The position numbers and the translations under genes are program-made. Below, one piece after another: positions 7,425-16,558 of a stretch of 52,644 nucleotides of DNA. The stretch lies in assembly GCA_038215095.1 (NCBI GenBank), contig JBBQRG010000010.1, forward strand, positions 1-52,644. Reading direction: 5' to 3'. The notes under the pieces were generated by a model. That model was not told the origin of the DNA and did not search any database. It worked only from the letters and a program-made list of their open reading frames with translations. Each line of letters opens with the position of its first letter. Positions within the stretch are counted from its first letter, which is position 1. Source of the DNA: DATACN01 sp038215095 (lineage in GTDB: Bacteria > Actinomycetota > Thermoleophilia > Solirubrobacterales > Thermoleophilaceae).

Positions 7425-9368
7425 TCACGAGAGCAGCCGTTCGAGCTCCTGGGGCTCGGTTACCGGCGCCTTGCAGGCAAAGCGCTCGCACACGTAGGCC
7501 GCCGCCCGGCCGTTCACGGGCTCGCGGCCCTCGAGCAGCGGAACATCGCCGGGCTCGCCGCCGGCCAGCACCATGTGCGGGCGAAAGCGCGCGCGCACCA
7601 CCGCCTCGAGCGGACGCACGTCATCGCCCACCAGGGCGACCTCGCGCGACTGCGAGAGCTGGAAGTCGAGCGCCTGGAGCAGGTGGGCGAAGGCCTGTGG
7701 GTGGCGCGGCCCCAGCTCGTGTAGCAGCCGCAGCACCGACACGGCGTGGTGCTCGTAGCGGTGCTCCCCGGTCAGCGCCGCCAGCCGGAGCAGGCCGTAG
7801 GCGGCGCTCGAGTTGCCAGACGGGATGGGGTGGTCCTCCAGGTCCTTGCGCCGCGCGAGCAGCCGCTCGTGGTCGGAGGAGGTCTCGAAGAAGCCGCCGT
7901 GCTCGGCGTCGGCGAAGCGCTCGGTCATCGCGTCGGCGACCTCGCGGGCGGCGACGAACCAGCGCGGCTCGAAGCTCGACTCGTAGAGCGTGAGCAGCGC
8001 CTCCACGAGGTAGGCATGGTCCTCGAGGTAGGCGTTCAGCCGCGCCTGCCCGTCCTTCCAGCTGCGAAGCAGCCGGCTGTCGCCGTCGCGCAGCTCGGCC
8101 AGCACGAATCCGGCGCAATCGCGGGCCGCGTCGAGGTAGTCCTCGCGGCCGAGCACCGCGCCCGCCTCGGCCAGCGCAGCGATCATCAGCGCGTTCCACG
8201 AGGTGAGGCGCTTGTCGTCGATGGCCGGCCAGACGCGCTGGGCGCGGGCCTCGTAGAGGCGCCGGCGCCACTCGCCGCGCTGCTCTGGCTCGCCCGGGCC
8301 GCGCACCGGAATGTTCGCGCCCTCGAAGTTGCCGCGCGAGGTGGCGCCGAACCAGGCTGCCGCCTCCTCGCCCGCCAGCTCCACCAGCTCGTCCAGGCTC
8401 CAGACGTAGAACTTCCCCTCCACGCCCTCGGAGTCGGCGTCCAGCGCGGACATGAAGCCACCTTCTGGGCCTCGCAGCTCGCGCAGCGCCCAGTCGAGCG
8501 TCTCCTCGGTCACGTCTCGGAAGAGCTGCTCGCCGGTGACCTGCCAGCCGTGCAGGTAGGCGCGCGCCAGGAGCGCGTTGTCGTAGAGCATCTTCTCGAA
8601 GTGCGGCACGAGCCAGTGGGCGTCGACCGAGTAGCGCGCGAAGCCGCCGCCCACCTGGTCGTACATGCCGCCTGAGGCCATCGCTCGCAGTGTCTGAGCG
8701 ACCATCTCGGTCTCCCCGCGGCGCAGCAGCAGCTCGAGCGCCGAGGCGGGCGGGAACTTGGGCGCGCCGCCGAAGCCGCCGTTGGCGGTGTCGAAGCCCG
8801 CGCGCAGGTTCTCCACGGCGTGGTCGAGCGAGCGCGGGTCGAAGTCCTCCCCGGACGGGCGCAGGCGCGCACCGCCCTGGAGCTGCTCGGCGATGCGCTC
8901 GCCGCCCTCGCGAATCTCCTCGCGGCGCTCGTCCCAGGCCGCTGCCACGGCCTCAAGCACCTGGCGCCAGCTCGGCATGCCCTGGCGCGGCTCGGGCGGG
9001 AAGTACGTACCGGCGTAGAAGGGCACCTGCTCGGGGCTCAGGAACACGTTCAGCGGCCAGCCGCCGTGGCCGGTCATCGCCTGGCAGGCCTCCATGTAGA
9101 TCGAGTCGATGTCCGGCCGCTCTTCGCGGTCGAGCTTGATCGGCACGAAGCGCTCGTTCATCAGCCGGGCCGTCTCCTCGTCCTCGAAGCTCTCGCGCTC
9201 CATCACGTGGCACCAATGGCAGGCGGAGTAGCCGATCGACAGGAGGATTGGCCGGTCTTCTTCGCGTGCGCGCGCGAGGGCCTCCTCGCCCCAGGGGTTC
9301 CAGTCCACGGGGTTGTCCTTGTGCTGGAGGAGGTAGGGAGAGGTCTCGTTCGCCAGGCGGTTGGACAC
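7425..9368 (-). CDS. DUF255 thioredoxin-domain protein (YyaL/SPATA20 family)
   Basis: This is a 647-residue cytoplasmic protein of the conserved YyaL/SSP411 family. The first 165 residues form a thioredoxin-like domain with a CHWC redox pair (Cys50, Cys53) in YSACHWCHVM, followed by the family hallmark KLDREERPDID. The rest is an (alpha/alpha)6-barrel-like region related to glycosidases and N-acylglucosamine epimerases (FGGAPKFPP, DADSEG, LTSWNALMIAALA). The biological role of the family is poorly known. The start is GTG at 9368; a TAGCCT box ends 8 bases before it and overlaps the stop codon of the upstream acyl-CoA ligase gene. Confidence 0.9.
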   Translation of the reverse strand: MSNRLANETSPYLLQHKDNPVDWNPWGEEALARAREEDRPILLSIGYSACHWCHVMERESFEDEETARLMNERFVPIKLDREERPDIDSIYMEACQAMTGHGGWPLNVFLSPEQVPFYAGTYFPPEPRQGMPSWRQVLEAVAAAWDERREEIREGGERIAEQLQGGARLRPSGEDFDPRSLDHAVENLRAGFDTANGGFGGAPKFPPASALELLLRRGETEMVAQTLRAMASGGMYDQVGGGFARYSVDAHWLVPHFEKMLYDNALLARAYLHGWQVTGEQLFRDVTEETLDWALRELRGPEGGFMSALDADSEGVEGKFYVWSLDELVELAGEEAAAWFGATSRGNFEGANIPVRGPGEPEQRGEWRRRLYEARAQRVWPAIDDKRLTSWNALMIAALAEAGAVLGREDYLDAARDCAGFVLAELRDGDSRLLRSWKDGQARLNAYLEDHAYLVEALLTLYESSFEPRWFVAAREVADAMTERFADAEHGGFFETSSDHERLLARRKDLEDHPIPSGNSSAAYGLLRLAALTGEHRYEHHAVSVLRLLHELGPRHPQAFAHLLQALDFQLSQSREVALVGDDVRPLEAVVRARFRPHMVLAGGEPGDVPLLEGREPVNGRAAAYVCERFACKAPVTEPQELERLLS

Positions 9369-9379
9369 TTCAGGCGAGG

Positions 9380-10801
9380 CTAGCCGCCGCCGCGAAGCTC
9401 GGCCCGCTTGATCTTCCCGCTGGCCGTCTTCGGCAGCGAGTCCCTGAACTCGATCAGGCGGGGGTACTTGTAGGGCGCGGTCTGCTCGCGGGAGTGGTCC
9501 TGCAGCTCGCGCACCAGCTCATTTGAGCCCTCGAAGCCGTCGCGCAGCACCACTATCGCCCGCACCACCTGGCCGCGCACCTCGTCGGGCGCCGCCACCG
9601 CCGCGGCCTCGGCTACGGCCGGATGCGACACCAGCGCCGACTCCACCTCGAATGGACCGATCCGGTAGCCCGCAGAGATGATCACGTCGTCGGTGCGGCC
9701 CTCGAACCAGAGGTAGCCGTCCTCGTCTTCGCTGGCCCGGTCGCCCGTGCGCCATGGGCGGTCACGCGGGCCGTCGAGGAAGAAGGTGGGCACCGTCTGC
9801 GGGTCGGCGCATAGCTCGCCCTCGTCGATCCAGAGCTCGAGGCCGGGCAGCGCCTTGCCCATCGACCCCGGGCGCACCGGCGGCCCGATCGGCATGCCGG
9901 TGAGCGCCCCGGTCTCCGTCTGGCCGTAGCCGTCGTGCACGCCCACGCCGGCTTCCTGGGACCAGATGTTCACGATCTCGGGGTTCAGCGGCTCGCCGGC
10001 GGCCACGGCGTGGCGCACCGACGGGAGGGGGCGCAGCCGCGCCCGCTTCGCCACGGCGCGGTACTCGGTGGGCGCCATGCACAGCACCGCCACCTTCTCG
10101 CGCTCCACGATCTCGAGGCGCTCCTCCGGGTCGAAGCCGGCGTCGTGCAGGAGCGCGGCGCCGCCCATCAGCCAGGGGGCGATGAAGCTGTTGCGGGCCG
10201 ACTTCGACCAGCCGCTGGCCGCCGTGCACCAGCAGAGGTCGCCGTCGCGGGCGCCGAACCAGTGTTCGGCCTGGACCCGCTGGCCCGGCAGGTAGCCCTG
10301 GCCGTGGCGGATCGGCTTGGGCTCGCCCGAGGTGCCCGACGTGAACACGACCAACGCGGGATCGTCGGCGGAGAGCTGCTCCGCCGGGGCCGGATCCGCG
10401 TCGTAGAGGCGCTCGTCGGGCACGCGCAGCAGCGCGCCCTCGAAGCCCGCCTGCTCGAGCGCCTCGGCGTTGCGCTCGTCGGCCACCGCGGCGCGCGCCT
10501 CCACCAGCTCCATGCGCATGCGCAGGTCAGCAGGGCGCAGCTGCTCCGTGCAGGGCAGAGCCACGGCGCCGATCCGGAAGCAGGCCACCATCGCGTAGAC
10601 CCACTCGGGGCGGTTCCCCACGAGGGTGATCACGACGTCGCCGCGCCCGACCCCGTGAGCCGCCAGGGCACCCGCCAGGCGGGCCGAGCGGTCCGCCACC
10701 TCGCCGAACGTGATCTCGCGGCGTTTTCCGTCGCGAGACAGCTCTACGAGCGCCCTGCGGGCCGGATCGAAGGCGTCCACGACCTGCAGAGCGAAGTTCA
10801 C
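9380..10801 (-). CDS. AMP-dependent acyl-CoA ligase (medium-chain/acetyl type)
   Basis: This enzyme activates a carboxylic acid with ATP to an acyl-AMP and then to the CoA thioester. Adenylate-forming motifs are all visible: VVFTSGTSGEPKP (phosphate loop), YGQTETG, WRTGDRASEDEDGYLWFEGR and the C-terminal catalytic lysine in KTASGKIKR. The overall pattern is closest to medium-chain (ACSM-like) ligases; the acid used is not known. About 473 residues result from the GTG at 10801; GTG at 10822 and open frame further upstream leave the start uncertain, since none has a clear ribosome-binding site. It is divergent from the riboswitch and NlpC/P60 gene. Confidence 0.88.
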   Translation of the reverse strand: MNFALQVVDAFDPARRALVELSRDGKRREITFGEVADRSARLAGALAAHGVGRGDVVITLVGNRPEWVYAMVACFRIGAVALPCTEQLRPADLRMRMELVEARAAVADERNAEALEQAGFEGALLRVPDERLYDADPAPAEQLSADDPALVVFTSGTSGEPKPIRHGQGYLPGQRVQAEHWFGARDGDLCWCTAASGWSKSARNSFIAPWLMGGAALLHDAGFDPEERLEIVEREKVAVLCMAPTEYRAVAKRARLRPLPSVRHAVAAGEPLNPEIVNIWSQEAGVGVHDGYGQTETGALTGMPIGPPVRPGSMGKALPGLELWIDEGELCADPQTVPTFFLDGPRDRPWRTGDRASEDEDGYLWFEGRTDDVIISAGYRIGPFEVESALVSHPAVAEAAAVAAPDEVRGQVVRAIVVLRDGFEGSNELVRELQDHSREQTAPYKYPRLIEFRDSLPKTASGKIKRAELRGGG

Positions 10802-10871
10802 GTTAAAGGGAGCCTGCCACACGCCGAGAAGAACACTTCGTAAACATCTGCTACCTTGCCGACACGCCGAA

Positions 10872-11006
10872 TCTGTGAATGTCCTCATTCACGGAACGGG
10901 GGAACCAAGGTGACGGAAGTCACTGGGGCGAACCTCCACGACTAGTGGAGGCGCGCAGCTCTTTCAGCGCGAGCCCGACAGCTAACCCCGCAGGCGGCCG
11001 AAAGAG
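10872..11006 (+). ncRNA. Cyclic di-AMP riboswitch (ydaO-yuaA type), copy 2
   Basis: The same aptamer elements occur as in copy 1: GAACGGGGGAACC, TGGGGCGAACC, GCGAGCCCGACAGCTAACC and CCGCAGGC. CTCTTTC (10959-10965) again faces GAAAGAG (11000-11006) just before the start codon at 11009. It leads into a secreted NlpC/P60 hydrolase, the classic target of this riboswitch in actinobacteria. High c-di-AMP would be expected to lower expression. Confidence 0.95.
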
Positions 11007-11008
11007 AT

Positions 11009-11581
11009 ATGCCGTCGTCCCGTTCGTACACCCGGAACCTGTTGAGCGCTGCTTTGGCATGCGCGTGCCTCGTCGCGCTCGCGCCGGCTGCCACGGCCAA
11101 TGCGGATACCTCTCCGCAGAGCGGCGGCGCCGTCTTCGTTCCGCCCCCGCCGCCGCCAAAGAAGGCGAAGATCGTGGACGGCAAGGCAATCGCACCGGCC
11201 AGCGCCCCGGCGCGCATCAAGCACGTGATCACCGCCGCCAACCGCCTGATCGGCAAGCCGTACCGCTACGGCGGCGGCCACCGGGGCTTCACCCGGGCGC
11301 TCGACTCGGGCTATGACTGCTCCGGCAGCGTCAGCTACGCGCTCTACGGCGGCCGCTTCCTGCGCTCGCCGCTGGCCTCAGGCGACCTGATGGACTGGGC
11401 CCGCACGGGCCCCGGCAGCTGGCTGACCGTGTACGCCAACAGCGGCCACGCCTACATGTACGTCGCGGGCCTCCGCCTCGACACCGGCATGCGCGACGAC
11501 CCCTCGGCCACGGGGCCGGCCTGGAGCAAGAAGCTCCGCAAGAACGCGTCCTACCTGCCGCGTCACCCCCGGGGCTTCTAA
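11009..11581 (+). CDS. Secreted NlpC/P60-type peptidoglycan hydrolase
   Basis: This is a 190-residue exported protein: signal peptide (residues 1 to about 32, ending ATANA), a proline stretch (PPPPPP, 45-50), then a compact NlpC/P60-like domain. The nucleophile is Cys104 in GYDCSGSVSYAL and the base is His147 in NSGHAYMYV. Such enzymes cut peptide stems of peptidoglycan. The linker suggests display at or near the wall surface. The gene is under the c-di-AMP riboswitch directly upstream, tying wall cutting to c-di-AMP. The only ATG lies 2 bases after the GAAAGAG tract, an unusually short distance, so the ribosome-binding site may overlap the riboswitch closely. Confidence 0.9.
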   Translation: MPSSRSYTRNLLSAALACACLVALAPAATANADTSPQSGGAVFVPPPPPPKKAKIVDGKAIAPASAPARIKHVITAANRLIGKPYRYGGGHRGFTRALDSGYDCSGSVSYALYGGRFLRSPLASGDLMDWARTGPGSWLTVYANSGHAYMYVAGLRLDTGMRDDPSATGPAWSKKLRKNASYLPRHPRGF

Positions 11582-11594
11582 ACTCCCGGGCCGC

Positions 11595-12794
11595 ATGGCC
11601 GTAGACACAAGCCCTTACGCGGAGAAGACCGACGAGCAGAAGGCCATCACGGAGATGGTCCGGCAGTTCGTGGACAACGAGGTGCTCCCGATCGCGGAGG
11701 AGCACGACCACGAGGACAAGTTCCCGGACGCGGTAGTCGAGCACATGAAGGAGCTCGGCCTGTTCGGGGTCACGATCCCCGAGGAGTACGGCGGGATGGG
11801 GCTCGACCTCACGACCTACGCGATGATCGTCGAGGAGCTCTCGCGCGGCTGGATCTCGGTGTCCGGCATCGTGAACACCCACTTCATCGGCTCGTACCTG
11901 TTGATGAAGTTCGGCACCGACGAGCAGAAGCAGGAGTTCCTGCCGCGCATGGCCACCGGCGAGATCCGGGCCGCCTTCTCGCTCTCGGAGCCCGAGTGCG
12001 GCTCCGACGTGCAGGGCATCAAGGCCACCGCCAAGCAGGGCGACGACGGGGTCTGGGAGCTGAACGGCCAGAAGATGTGGGTCACGAACGGACTGCGCTC
12101 CGGCGTGGTGTTCGTGCTGATGAAGACCGACCCGAAGGCCGACCCGCCCTACAAGGGCATGACCTGCTTCATCACCGAGAAGGAGCCCGGCGAGGCCGAG
12201 AACGAGGGCCTCACCGTGCCGCCCCAGATCAAGAAGATGGGCTACAAGGGCGTCGAGTCCACCGAGCTCGTCTACAGCGGCTTCAAGTGCCCGTCAGAGC
12301 GCGTGCTCGGCGGCGAGGAGGGCGTGGGCGAGGGCTTCCGCCAGATGATGGACGCGCTCGAGGTGGGTCGCGTGAACGTGGCCGCCCGGGGAGTGGGCAT
12401 CGCCCAGCGCGCGCTGGAGCTGGCCCTCCGCTACTCGCAGGAGCGCAAGACCTTCGGCCGCGAGATCGCCAAGCACCAGGCCATCCAGTTCAAGCTGGCC
12501 GACATGGGCACAAAGGTCGAGGCAGCCCGCCTGCTCACGATGAAGGCGGCCCGCCTGAAGGACGCCGGCGAGCGCTCAGACCTCGAGGCCGGCATGGCCA
12601 AGCTGTTCGCCTCCGAGACCGGCAAGGAGGTCGTCGAGGACTCCTTCCGCATCCACGGCGGCTACGGCTACTCGAAGGAGTACGAGATCGAGCGGCTCTA
12701 CCGCGACGCGCCGCTGCTCTTGATCGGCGAGGGCACTTCCGAGATCCAGCGCATGGTGATCGGCAAGAAGCTGCTCGAGCGCAACAAGATCTAG
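11595..12794 (+). CDS. Acyl-CoA dehydrogenase
   Basis: This is a 399-residue FAD-dependent acyl-CoA dehydrogenase, which introduces a 2,3 double bond in acyl-CoAs and passes electrons to ETF. Family signatures are AAFSLSEPECGSD (FAD and substrate), QMMDALEVGRVNVAARGVG, RKTFGREIAKHQAIQFKLADM and the C-terminal HGGYGYSKEYEIERLYRD. The chain length of its substrate cannot be told. It starts 13 bases after the NlpC/P60 gene; a TAAACT box overlaps that gene's stop and ends 10 bases before the ATG, so it probably has its own promoter. The stop is shared, in a CTAG, with the convergent sugar dehydrogenase gene. Confidence 0.93.
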   Translation: MAVDTSPYAEKTDEQKAITEMVRQFVDNEVLPIAEEHDHEDKFPDAVVEHMKELGLFGVTIPEEYGGMGLDLTTYAMIVEELSRGWISVSGIVNTHFIGSYLLMKFGTDEQKQEFLPRMATGEIRAAFSLSEPECGSDVQGIKATAKQGDDGVWELNGQKMWVTNGLRSGVVFVLMKTDPKADPPYKGMTCFITEKEPGEAENEGLTVPPQIKKMGYKGVESTELVYSGFKCPSERVLGGEEGVGEGFRQMMDALEVGRVNVAARGVGIAQRALELALRYSQERKTFGREIAKHQAIQFKLADMGTKVEAARLLTMKAARLKDAGERSDLEAGMAKLFASETGKEVVEDSFRIHGGYGYSKEYEIERLYRDAPLLLIGEGTSEIQRMVIGKKLLERNKI

Positions 12795-15310
12795 CGGATC
12801 CTCTTGACGCGCTGCCGTTGCAGCGCGTTGCTGGTGTTGCCCAGCCGGTCCACCGCGCGGAGCACGAGGCGGTAGTAGCCGGCGGGTACTCGCCTGCGGT
12901 TCAGCTTCGCGGTCCAGTTCGAGCCCTTCAGCGCCGCTCGGATCCAGAGCGGCTTCGAGCACGGGCGCGTGCCGCGGCTGAGGCGGCCGGCCGAGGTGAC
13001 CCACCAATGACAGCGCCTGTTCTCGGTGGCGTGGCCCAGCGCCACGTAGACGGTCTTGACGCCCGCCGCGTCGCTGACGGTTCCGTTGAGCATGCCGTTG
13101 CGCGCATCGAGCTTCTTGAAGCGCAGGCGCGGCCCGCTGTGGTCGGGCGGGGGCAGCACCGGCGGCGGGGCGGGCTTGACGATCGTGGGCGTGACGTCGC
13201 GGTAGCGGGCCGTGAGCGTGCGGCCGCCGGCCGGGACCGTGAAGGTCTGGACGCGCGAGTCGCCGCCGTCCCAGCCGTCGAACACGTAGTCGTGTCCCCC
13301 GTCCGAGAAGCTCCTGGCGGTGCTGGCGCTGGCCTCGAAGCCGATCGCCGACTGGGTGTGGAACGGCTCTGGGACGTTGCGGCCCGCGTAGTCCATCGGC
13401 GCGCCCGCGGGCTCGCTGAGGAGATTGAGCGGCGCCGTCTCCGGGTGCAGCTGCATCTTCTTCGTCGAGACCAGGCCATCGCCGTCCGTCACGGTCAGGG
13501 TGATGTCCACGAGGGCGTCCGCGTCGTGGTCCGTGGGGGGCGTGAAGCTGATGTCGGCGCCGGTCTTGTGCGTGAAGGGGTGGAAGTGAGAGAGGTGGCG
13601 CAGCAGCAGGTGCCAGGAGTAGGTGAGCGGGGTGGTGCCGTCCGCGCTCGCGTGCAGCGTGACCTGCTCTCCATCCCGGTAGTTGGCCGGCGTCTGGATC
13701 TGGAGGTTGGCCGGTGGGGTGCCTACCTGGACGATCACCGAGTCCGTGCCCTTCTCGCCGCCGCTGTCGGTCACGGTCAGCTTGGCCGTGTAGCGGCCGG
13801 TGCCCGCGTATTCGTGGGGCTCCGTCGCGTGGGTGCCGTGAGCGCTGCCGTCGCCGAAGTCCCAGTCATAGGTGAGGCTGTTGCCGTCCTCCGCGTCGAC
13901 CGAGGTCGAGCCGTTGAAGTTCACGGCCGGTCCGCCCGCTGCGTCGCTCGTGGCGTGCGCGACAGGGCTGTGGTTCACAGCGGAGTAGGTGATCTTGCGG
14001 ATCGACCCGCCTGTCGCGCTGTAGTCACCGAGGCTCGCGTAGACGAGGTTGCCGTCCGGGGCGGTGTCCACGTCCACGATCGGGCCCATGCCCGTCGCGA
14101 ACGGCTCCAGCGTGGGCCCGCCCGACGGCTGCGGCTCGAGCGTCCTGAGCTCCTCCGCCACAAAGTCGCCGACGAAGGCCTTGTTCTGGTAGCCGGCCGG
14201 GTACTCGCTGCCCTGATAGGTCGGGCCGCCGAGCACGGTGTTGCCGGAGGGCATCGGCGGGTCGGGGTCGTCGGGGTCGCGGTGGGGATAGTCCACGTCG
14301 GGGAGCACGTCGCGCGTGGAGGGGTCCGCCTCCTTTTCGTACTCCGCCTGGCAGGCGTCGAGCTCGCGGTAGCCGGGGGTGTGGCGCACGCCCTCGTAGC
14401 AGGGCCAGCCGTAGTTGCGCCCGCCGGCGCCGATCAGGTCCACCTCCTCACGCTCGGCCCAGCCGACGTCGCCCACCGTGAGGCCGCCGCCAGGGCGCAG
14501 CTTGAAGCGGTAAGGGTTGCGGAAGCCCTTGGCGTAGAGCTTCGTGCAGACGTGGCTCAGGTTCGAGTCCGACGGGCAGAACGGGTGGCCGCTCAGGCCG
14601 TGCCCGTCGCGGTCGATGTGCAGGATCTTCCCGGCCATGCTGCGCTCGTCGTAGGTGCGCAGGGCAGTCGGGTCGACCGTGGTCCACCGCGCGCCGTCGC
14701 CCGAACCCAGGAACAGCGTGCCATCAGGGGCCGAGCGCACCGTCCCGATCGAGTGGGTGTCGCTGTCGGAGGGGATGCAGTCGTAGTCGTTCGCGGGCGT
14801 AGAGCAGGCGGTCGTGCTCTGCGTGCCCAGGATTACCTGCGAGTCGACGACCTTGCCCTCGTCTGCCGGGTCCAGCTCGACGCGCAGCAGCTGCGAGCTC
14901 GCCGGTACGCCCGAGTCCGACGTTTCGCCGAAGGCCTTGCGCGTATACAGCAGGTAGATGTAGTGGTTCGAGGCGAACTGGGAGTCGACGGCGATGCCGA
15001 GCAGTCCGCGGTCGCCGTAGTAGCTCACCTGGTTCGTGATGTTCCACGTCTGCCCGTCCTTCAAGAGCGGCTGGGTGGTGCTCGAGCCGGGCGGCACGGT
15101 CAAGACCTCGCCGTCCTTCTGGATCACGTACATGCGCCCGCTCGGCGCCCACGCCTCGCCGGTGGGGAAGAAGAGCCCGCCCACGAGCTGGTGGTCCTCG
15201 AAGTCCGGCGGCAGGGTCGGCGCGGCGGCCGCCGGGGCGGCCAGCGCGAGGGCGATGAGCACGGCCAGGAACGCCGTTGTCGCAGGGGTTTTCAAAGGGT
15301 GCCCGCCCAT
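12791..15310 (-). CDS. Secreted glucose/sorbosone dehydrogenase-like protein with PKD domain
   Basis: This is an exported protein of 839 residues. A signal peptide (about residues 1-29) is followed by a six-bladed beta-propeller of the PQQ-dependent glucose/sorbosone dehydrogenase family (residues about 30-420; DRGLLGIAVD, FRNPYRFKLRPGG, VGWAEREEVD, GRNYGWPCYEG). A PKD domain follows (near 450-525; YDWDFGDGS), then further Ig-like modules. It would oxidise sugars or aldoses outside the cell, with the PKD part serving binding. The ATG at 15310 begins the signal peptide and has a TACTCT box 6 bases upstream. Ligands for PQQ were not checked residue by residue. Confidence 0.88.
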   Translation of the reverse strand: MGGHPLKTPATTAFLAVLIALALAAPAAAAPTLPPDFEDHQLVGGLFFPTGEAWAPSGRMYVIQKDGEVLTVPPGSSTTQPLLKDGQTWNITNQVSYYGDRGLLGIAVDSQFASNHYIYLLYTRKAFGETSDSGVPASSQLLRVELDPADEGKVVDSQVILGTQSTTACSTPANDYDCIPSDSDTHSIGTVRSAPDGTLFLGSGDGARWTTVDPTALRTYDERSMAGKILHIDRDGHGLSGHPFCPSDSNLSHVCTKLYAKGFRNPYRFKLRPGGGLTVGDVGWAEREEVDLIGAGGRNYGWPCYEGVRHTPGYRELDACQAEYEKEADPSTRDVLPDVDYPHRDPDDPDPPMPSGNTVLGGPTYQGSEYPAGYQNKAFVGDFVAEELRTLEPQPSGGPTLEPFATGMGPIVDVDTAPDGNLVYASLGDYSATGGSIRKITYSAVNHSPVAHATSDAAGGPAVNFNGSTSVDAEDGNSLTYDWDFGDGSAHGTHATEPHEYAGTGRYTAKLTVTDSGGEKGTDSVIVQVGTPPANLQIQTPANYRDGEQVTLHASADGTTPLTYSWHLLLRHLSHFHPFTHKTGADISFTPPTDHDADALVDITLTVTDGDGLVSTKKMQLHPETAPLNLLSEPAGAPMDYAGRNVPEPFHTQSAIGFEASASTARSFSDGGHDYVFDGWDGGDSRVQTFTVPAGGRTLTARYRDVTPTIVKPAPPPVLPPPDHSGPRLRFKKLDARNGMLNGTVSDAAGVKTVYVALGHATENRRCHWWVTSAGRLSRGTRPCSKPLWIRAALKGSNWTAKLNRRRVPAGYYRLVLRAVDRLGNTSNALQRQRVKRIR

Positions 15311-15316
15311 CGGCTC

Positions 15317-15322
15317 AGAGTA
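15317..15322 (-). promoter_or_regulatory. -10 box of sugar dehydrogenase gene
   Basis: On the minus strand, TACTCT ends 6 bases before the ATG at 15310, consistent with a leaderless transcript. Confidence 0.4.
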
Positions 15323-15357
15323 GGAGAGAAACCGGTCGTCTGCCAGAATCGCGGCCG

Positions 15358-15714
15358 ATGTCGTCTGGCGACACCAGAGCCCTGATCGTGACCGCGGTGG
15401 AGGGGGTCGTGCGGGAGGTCCCCGCGCTGGCAAGGCTGACCATGGTGGCGAGGTTGGAGCTGCGCGCGCACGGGGGCGATCCGATCTGGCGCGTCGAGGT
15501 GCCGGGGCCGAAGGTGACCAGGGATCCCGCCGGCGACGCCCGCATCGACGTGTCGATCGGGCGGCCGGAGTTCAACGAGCTGGCCGCCGAGGGCCGGCTG
15601 CGTGACTGGGCCGACGCGTATGAGCGCGGGCATGTGAGGGTCTCCGGCGACCCTGGCGTGGTCAAGCTGCTCGGGAACGTGATCGAGCGCCAACTGGCGC
15701 GCAGCGGCGCCTAG
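15358..15714 (+). CDS. Small SCP2-like (sterol carrier) domain protein
   Basis: This is a 118-residue cytoplasmic protein. The pattern of an alpha/beta sandwich ending in YERGHVRVSGDPGVVKLL resembles the SCP-2 lipid-binding fold seen as small actinobacterial proteins, where the closing strand and helix follow a G-x-hydrophobic-G-D turn. The match is by overall pattern and not by a strict motif, so the call is moderate. It may bind a lipid or acyl-CoA. It is divergent from the sugar dehydrogenase (47 bases between starts) and shares a CTAG stop with the convergent cupin gene. A CAGAAT box lies 8 bases upstream of the ATG. Confidence 0.55.
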   Translation: MSSGDTRALIVTAVEGVVREVPALARLTMVARLELRAHGGDPIWRVEVPGPKVTRDPAGDARIDVSIGRPEFNELAAEGRLRDWADAYERGHVRVSGDPGVVKLLGNVIERQLARSGA

Positions 15715-16532
15715 ACCCGGCCCAGTCGCCCGAGCACGCGGGAGGCGGCTTCCTTGCCGCGATCCACTCCGCGGCGACGGCCCGGCGCGGCCGGCGACAT
15801 GCCCATGCCGCGCAGCCGGGCGTTGAGCTTGTGCACCCGGATCGCGCGCAGGTTCACCGGCGTCTGGAAGGTCACCGAGAGCGACACGGAGGTGGCCGGG
15901 CCGTTCTGCACCCAGTGCGGGGCGTGGGGGTTCACGTAGACGCCGTCGCCGGGGTTGAGCTGGAACGCCTGCGGCTTCTGCGGCTCCCACTGGAGGTTGC
16001 GGTGGGCGCCCGACAGGACCTCTTCGAGCGCCAGCTGCTCCGTCTCCGGGTCCGCGAAGCGGCCGACGGTGATCTCCTTCGTGCCGCGGACCTGGAGCAG
16101 GAAGTTGTGCTCGGGGTCGATGTGGCTCGGGGTGACCGACTGCGGCGACGACAGGAAGATGAAGCCCTCGCGCGCGCTCATCCCGCCGTCACGGGTGTCC
16201 ACGAGGCTCTCGGCCGCGTCGAGGGCCTCGTCGAGCAGCTGCGAGTAGGCGGGGTCCAGCTCGATGTTCTTCAGCACCATCCACGAGTTGCTGGTCTCGA
16301 TGTTGCGGGCCACCTCGCCCACCGGCATCTCCTGCTTCTTCACGGCGCTCGGGTCCTGAACCGCCGACAAGTCGCCCAGGTTGTGCTCGACCTTGTCCTC
16401 GGGCAGCCGCTCGGCCAGCCCGGCCAGCGAGTCGACCGTGAGCAGCTCATGCTCTGTCAGGCCGTGCGAGATGCGCATCGGCGCGCGGTCGAAGTTCTTG
16501 CTGAAGGCGTCGGGATCGATGTCGAGGAGCAT
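15711..16532 (-). CDS. JmjC-like cupin, putative Fe(II)/2-oxoglutarate oxygenase
   Basis: This is a 273-residue cupin. A facial metal triad is visible as His137-x-Asp139 in PSHIDPEHN and a distal histidine in NPHAPHWV (His203 or His206), typical of the cupin-8/JmjC group of Fe(II)- and 2-oxoglutarate-dependent hydroxylases. The substrate is unknown; relatives hydroxylate proteins, ribosomal or regulatory, or small molecules. A basic tail follows the cupin domain. The ATG at 16532 has GGAGGT about 11 bases upstream, a clear ribosome-binding site. It is the last gene before a separate minus-strand operon and could be read through from it. Confidence 0.75.
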   Translation of the reverse strand: MLLDIDPDAFSKNFDRAPMRISHGLTEHELLTVDSLAGLAERLPEDKVEHNLGDLSAVQDPSAVKKQEMPVGEVARNIETSNSWMVLKNIELDPAYSQLLDEALDAAESLVDTRDGGMSAREGFIFLSSPQSVTPSHIDPEHNFLLQVRGTKEITVGRFADPETEQLALEEVLSGAHRNLQWEPQKPQAFQLNPGDGVYVNPHAPHWVQNGPATSVSLSVTFQTPVNLRAIRVHKLNARLRGMGMSPAAPGRRRGVDRGKEAASRVLGRLGRV

Positions 16533-16558
16533 TTGGGTGGGTTACCTCCGTGTATGGC

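Noticed and set aside
11996..15385. Very long open frame on the plus strand (over 1100 codons)
   Set aside because: It is an antisense shadow of the acyl-CoA dehydrogenase and sugar dehydrogenase genes, typical of high-GC DNA; its sequence is low-complexity, rich in Arg, Ala and Val, with no domain.
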